From Lacihabitans sp. LS3-19 (lineage in GTDB: Bacteria > Bacteroidota > Bacteroidia > Cytophagales > Spirosomataceae), in NCBI RefSeq assembly GCF_024343575.1, contig NZ_RJUA01000130.1, positions 188,217-252,216 of the forward strand: a stretch of 64,000 nucleotides of DNA. The letters are read 5' to 3'. Position 1 is the first letter of the stretch. Every line of letters starts with the position of its first letter. Below are positions 60,644 through 64,000 of the stretch, in pieces. A program made the position numbers and the translations under genes. Under the pieces are notes generated by a model, which ran no database searches, was not told where the DNA came from, and was given only the letters and a program-made list of their open reading frames with translations.

Positions 60644-63031
60644 ATGGCATTTTTAAAAAATGTGTTCTCTGGTTTCTGGAATAAAATAGCTGATTTAATC
60701 TTAAATCATAGACTTAAATTTTTAAGCCTTATAGGTTTGATTACCTTGTTTATGGTATATCAAATAACAAGGTTGGAGCTATCTTATGAGCTTCCTAAAA
60801 TTTTGCCTCAAACAGACGATAGTTTTAAATTATACGAAGATTTCAAGAAACAGTTTGGAGAAGATGGGAATGTGATGGTAATAGCTATTGAGTCGGATAA
60901 AATATATGATTTGAAGACTTTTAATGCTTGGTTTGACCTCAATCAAAGTATTAAAGAAATTAATGGTGTAAAAAATGTTTTATCGATAGCCAGTTTGTCT
61001 GAAATTCAAAGAGATGACGAGCATAAGAAGTTTATTTTTAAGCCATTGTTGACTAAAAGGCCTGAAAGTCAGACAGAAATAGATTCTTTAAAGAAACGAA
61101 TTCAGAATCTTCCTTTTTATGAAGGTTTTGTATATCAAGGCAATGCTCAGTTGATGGCAGTAACTTTTAGTCAATCTATTCTAAATAGTAAAGATAGAAT
61201 TTCGCTAAGTCAAGAAGTTATAGAAAACGCAGAAGCATTTGGAAAAGTAAACCATCTGAAAATTCATTTTTCTGGTTTGCCTTTTATCCGAACCAATTTC
61301 ATGTCTAAGGTAAAAGAGGAACTGACCATGTTTATGGTTCTTGCATTTTTGGTTACCACATTCATTTTGTATTTGTTTTTTAGGTCGTTTCGTGTGGTTT
61401 TTTATGCCACTATGGTTATACTTATCGCAGTTATTTGGTCAGTAGGTTTGATTGCTTTACTAGGTTATAAAATTTCGATTTTGACAGGGATGATTCCACC
61501 ATTGATTATTGTAATTGGTATCCCGAATTCAATATTCCTAATTAATAAGTACCAGGAAGAGTTTTTAAAAACCAATTCAAAAATTGATTCTTTACATACT
61601 TCTATCGAAAAAATTGGCAAAACTACTTTTATTGCCAACGTAACGACCTTTATTGGCTTTATAGTTTTTTACTTTACTGGAAGTCCACTTTTACTTGAAT
61701 TTGGATTAGTGGCTGCTATATGTGTTATGGCAACGTGGGCTATCTCACTAATTTTGATACCTACCATTTTTAGTTATGTACCCAGTCCTAAAGCGAAACA
61801 TGTTAGGCATCTTGAAAACAAGCGGATATCTTTAATACTTCAAAAAGTAGACTATTTTGTTCATCATCGTCGTACAATTACCTATTGGGTAGTTGGTGCT
61901 ATTGTTATTATTTCCATTTATGGAGCTACAAAAATTAAGGCTATTGGCTATGTGGTCGACGATTTGCCCGAAAAAGATCCAGTTTTTGCGGATTTGAAAT
62001 TTGTTGAGAAGAATTTTAAAGGCATAGTTCCTTTTGAGGTTTTAGTGGATACCAAAGAAGAAAATGGTGTATTCAATCCTAAGATTTTGAATAAAATGAA
62101 GTCTTTGCAAAGAGAATTTGCCAAGTATCCTGAGTTTACTAAACCACTTTCAATTGTAGAAGGCTTAAAGTTTATCTACCAAGGATATAGAGGCGGAGAT
62201 CCGAAATATTATGTTTTACCGCCAGCTATGGAATTGCAGAAACTAGGTGAGTATGCCCAAGGCGAAGAAGGAAGTGGGAAAGAAAATATGTTTTCTGCAT
62301 TTTTGGATTCTACCAAACGAATGACACGAATAAGTTTTCAAAGTGCAGACGTGGGCACTGTTAGAATGAGACAGATGTTTACGGAATTACAACCAAAAGC
62401 CGATTCTATTTTTAATTTCGACAGAGAAACTAACCAATGGAAACCTGAAAAAGATCAGGTTTTGGTGAAATTGACTGGTAATGGCGTTGTGTTTACAAAA
62501 GGCAATGACTATTTATTGGGTAATTTGCGAGATAGCACTATCTTGGCAATTCTATTGGTATCATTGGTTATGGGTTCGCAATTTTTAAATTTCCGAACAG
62601 TTTTGATATCAACTATTCCAAGTATAATTCCATTAATTATTACTGCTGGAATTATGGGATTCTTTAATATTCCCCTAAAACCTAGTACTACGCTTATTTT
62701 TAGTATCGCCTTCGGAATTGCCAGCGATGGTACCATATATTTTCTTACAAAATACAAGGAGGAAATATTAAAAGGAAAAACCATTTCGCAGGCTGTTTCA
62801 GAAACCATAAAATTTACGGGTATAAGCATGTTTTACACGGCCATTATACTGTTTTTTGGTTTCGGGATATTTGTCGCATCAGGTTTTAAAGGTACGGTTT
62901 TCTTGGGTTTATTGGTTTCTATTACGCTTTTGATAGGTATGGTTTCCAATTTGGTGCTTTTGCCTTGTTTTTTAATGACATTAGACAAAAGGCAAACACT
63001 GAAACAAATCAAGAAAAATGGAGCAAAATAA
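60644..63031 (+). CDS. RND superfamily (MMPL/HAE3-type) exporter
   Basis: 795 residues with the duplicated MMPL topology. TM1 follows NHRLKFLSLIGLITLFMVY. The first periplasmic loop (about 40-220) precedes five helices with FMVLAFLVTTFILYLFFRS and GMIPPLIIVIGIPNSIFLINKYQEE. A second half starts near HHRRTITYWVVGAIVII and ends with FSIAFGIASDGTIYFLTKYKEEI and the last helices. Such HAE3/MMPL proteins export lipids or hydrophobic molecules (hopanoids, glycolipids). No partner adaptor gene is near. It overlaps the MiaE-like gene by 14 bases. Confidence 0.9.
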   Translation: MAFLKNVFSGFWNKIADLILNHRLKFLSLIGLITLFMVYQITRLELSYELPKILPQTDDSFKLYEDFKKQFGEDGNVMVIAIESDKIYDLKTFNAWFDLNQSIKEINGVKNVLSIASLSEIQRDDEHKKFIFKPLLTKRPESQTEIDSLKKRIQNLPFYEGFVYQGNAQLMAVTFSQSILNSKDRISLSQEVIENAEAFGKVNHLKIHFSGLPFIRTNFMSKVKEELTMFMVLAFLVTTFILYLFFRSFRVVFYATMVILIAVIWSVGLIALLGYKISILTGMIPPLIIVIGIPNSIFLINKYQEEFLKTNSKIDSLHTSIEKIGKTTFIANVTTFIGFIVFYFTGSPLLLEFGLVAAICVMATWAISLILIPTIFSYVPSPKAKHVRHLENKRISLILQKVDYFVHHRRTITYWVVGAIVIISIYGATKIKAIGYVVDDLPEKDPVFADLKFVEKNFKGIVPFEVLVDTKEENGVFNPKILNKMKSLQREFAKYPEFTKPLSIVEGLKFIYQGYRGGDPKYYVLPPAMELQKLGEYAQGEEGSGKENMFSAFLDSTKRMTRISFQSADVGTVRMRQMFTELQPKADSIFNFDRETNQWKPEKDQVLVKLTGNGVVFTKGNDYLLGNLRDSTILAILLVSLVMGSQFLNFRTVLISTIPSIIPLIITAGIMGFFNIPLKPSTTLIFSIAFGIASDGTIYFLTKYKEEILKGKTISQAVSETIKFTGISMFYTAIILFFGFGIFVASGFKGTVFLGLLVSITLLIGMVSNLVLLPCFLMTLDKRQTLKQIKKNGAK

Positions 63032-63623
63032 TAGCCTTACCACACTAGGTTTAAAGCTTCCGTCTGACCCAAGGTGGGTGAATATAGCGGAAATGAACCT
63101 ATCCGACATTTTGATTGATCATGCATTTTGTGAGCAAAAAGCCGCAACCAAGTGTATTACCTTGATTGTGAAATACCCAGATTTGGACTTTTTGGTTGAT
63201 ACATTAACGCCAGTCGTAACTGAGGAATGGGGGCATTTCCAAGCGGTGAAAAAGGAAATGGAAAAAAGAGGTATAAAACTCACGAGAAAGCGAAAAGATG
63301 AATATGTGGCTCAATTGGGTAAATGCATGCGAGGTGGTGGAAGTAGATATGACCAACTGATGGAAGACACACTCTGTTTTGCTTTGATAGAGGCAAGAAG
63401 TGCTGAAAGATTTAAGTTGCTTTCGGAAAATATAAGTGAGGAAAGTTTGAAAGATTTTTATCATCAATTAATGATTTCTGAAGCTTTACATTATCGCAAT
63501 TTTATAGAAATAGCTGAGTTTTATAATCCAAAAGAAAAAGTAAGGGCAAGATGGGAAGAGTTATTGATCCAAGAAGCTGAAATAATGCGGAATTTAGAAG
63601 TAAGAAAAGATAGATTTCATTAA
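63018..63623 (+). CDS. miaE: tRNA-(ms2io6A)-hydroxylase-like protein (MiaE)
   Basis: 201 residues. Non-heme di-iron helical bundle: LIDHAFCEQKAATKCITLI (first Glu), EEWGHFQAVKKEMEKRG (Glu-x-x-His), LIEARSAERFKLL (third Glu) and SEALHYRNFIEIAEFY (Glu-x-x-His). Hydroxylates the isopentenyl side chain of A37 in tRNA. miaA and miaB are not here. Four Glu and two His ligands are all visible. Confidence 0.92.
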   Translation: MEQNNSLTTLGLKLPSDPRWVNIAEMNLSDILIDHAFCEQKAATKCITLIVKYPDLDFLVDTLTPVVTEEWGHFQAVKKEMEKRGIKLTRKRKDEYVAQLGKCMRGGGSRYDQLMEDTLCFALIEARSAERFKLLSENISEESLKDFYHQLMISEALHYRNFIEIAEFYNPKEKVRARWEELLIQEAEIMRNLEVRKDRFH

Positions 63624-63640
63624 TATATAAATTTTAAAAA

Positions 63641-64000
63641 ATGAGGTATTTAGTTTTAGTGTTGTGTTTGTTAAATATTGGTGTTTTAGCTCAGGGTCCT
63701 GCTGAAACACATCTTAAAAACGTTAAACAGTTGACTTTTGGCGGAAACAATGCCGAGGCATATTTCAGCCGAGATAGTAAATATGTAAGTTTCCAATCTG
63801 ACTATAAAGATTGGGGATTGGAATGCGATCAAATTTTTTATTTGGATGTAAAAAAAGATACAAAAAATACTAAGCCAAAAATGGTTAGTACAGGAAAAGG
63901 TCGTACAACTTGTAGTTTTTATATGCCCAATGGCAAAGAAATAATATATGCCAGTACACATGAAAATGGGGGAGATGCATGCCCGATGCCACCTGATATG
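63641..64000 (+). CDS. PD40/TolB-like beta-propeller protein, N-terminal part
   Basis: 120 codons visible; the gene runs off the window. Signal peptide MRYLVLVLCLLNIGVLAQ, then KNVKQLTFGGNNAEAYFSRDSKYVSFQSD, typical of a PD40 blade, and TCSFYMPNGKEIIYASTHENGGDACP, a second blade. It is likely a periplasmic or secreted propeller. Function unknown. Confidence 0.85.
   Translation, partial: MRYLVLVLCLLNIGVLAQGPAETHLKNVKQLTFGGNNAEAYFSRDSKYVSFQSDYKDWGLECDQIFYLDVKKDTKNTKPKMVSTGKGRTTCSFYMPNGKEIIYASTHENGGDACPMPPDM

Overview
The window is a chromosomal segment of a low-GC member of the Bacteroidota, most likely a Cytophagales-type organism. The evidence is the gliding-motility gene gldF, the DUF4199 pair, exported proteins with Ig-like, 3-coathanger and LamG modules, an ABC-permease/M1-peptidase fusion, a FixI/CcoI-CcoS pair, a UMF1-type MFS transporter, and repeated TAnnTTTG promoter elements (the -7 box of the Bacteroidota sigma factor). 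Several genes start at TTG or GTG and few show a Shine-Dalgarno sequence. I cannot name the genus.

Layout. 0-3.7 kb: light-related cassette (TIGR03643 protein, cryptochrome/photolyase, a 45-residue DUF2256 protein, and a second photolyase of the FeS-BCP clade that lacks the iron-sulfur cysteines). 4-11 kb: mnmE; an AlgI/AlgX-like O-acetylation pair; a glycosyltransferase with an MFS transporter; a low-molecular-weight phosphatase/arsenate-reductase-like gene. 11-24 kb: an exported acetolactate-decarboxylase/FmdE fusion, an AraC-TolB-TPR regulator, then a LytTR regulator behind three 21-bp direct repeats, followed by three large exported proteins (unknown + Ig + coathanger; an S74-chaperone protein; a 1.8k-residue metalloprotease/beta-helix/LamG protein with an internal 1.4-kb duplication). 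24-35 kb: accessory block of exported hydrolases and membrane acyltransferase-like proteins between two DUF4440 lipoproteins, ending in a decayed molybdopterin oxidoreductase. 35-43.6 kb: DsrE protein, tRNA-Ser(GGA), asparaginase, TPR protein, etfBA, and an ABC transporter whose permease is fused to an M1 peptidase. 43.9-49.8 kb: OmpA/PD40 protein and a polyprenyl-phosphate-sugar glycosylation operon. 49.9-64 kb: ccoI-ccoS, gcvH, a dihydroorotase-like gene with DUF4199 genes, gldF and a phzF-like gene, queA, ispD, a DUF84 NTPase, meaB, an MMPL transporter, a miaE-like gene and the start of a PD40 protein.

Most of the window is conserved housekeeping DNA. The least ordinary parts are the acetolactate-decarboxylase/FmdE fusion, the LytTR gene with its phased repeats and downstream surface proteins, the cluster-less photolyase, and the pseudogene. 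No phage, integrase, insertion sequence, CRISPR array or rRNA was seen.
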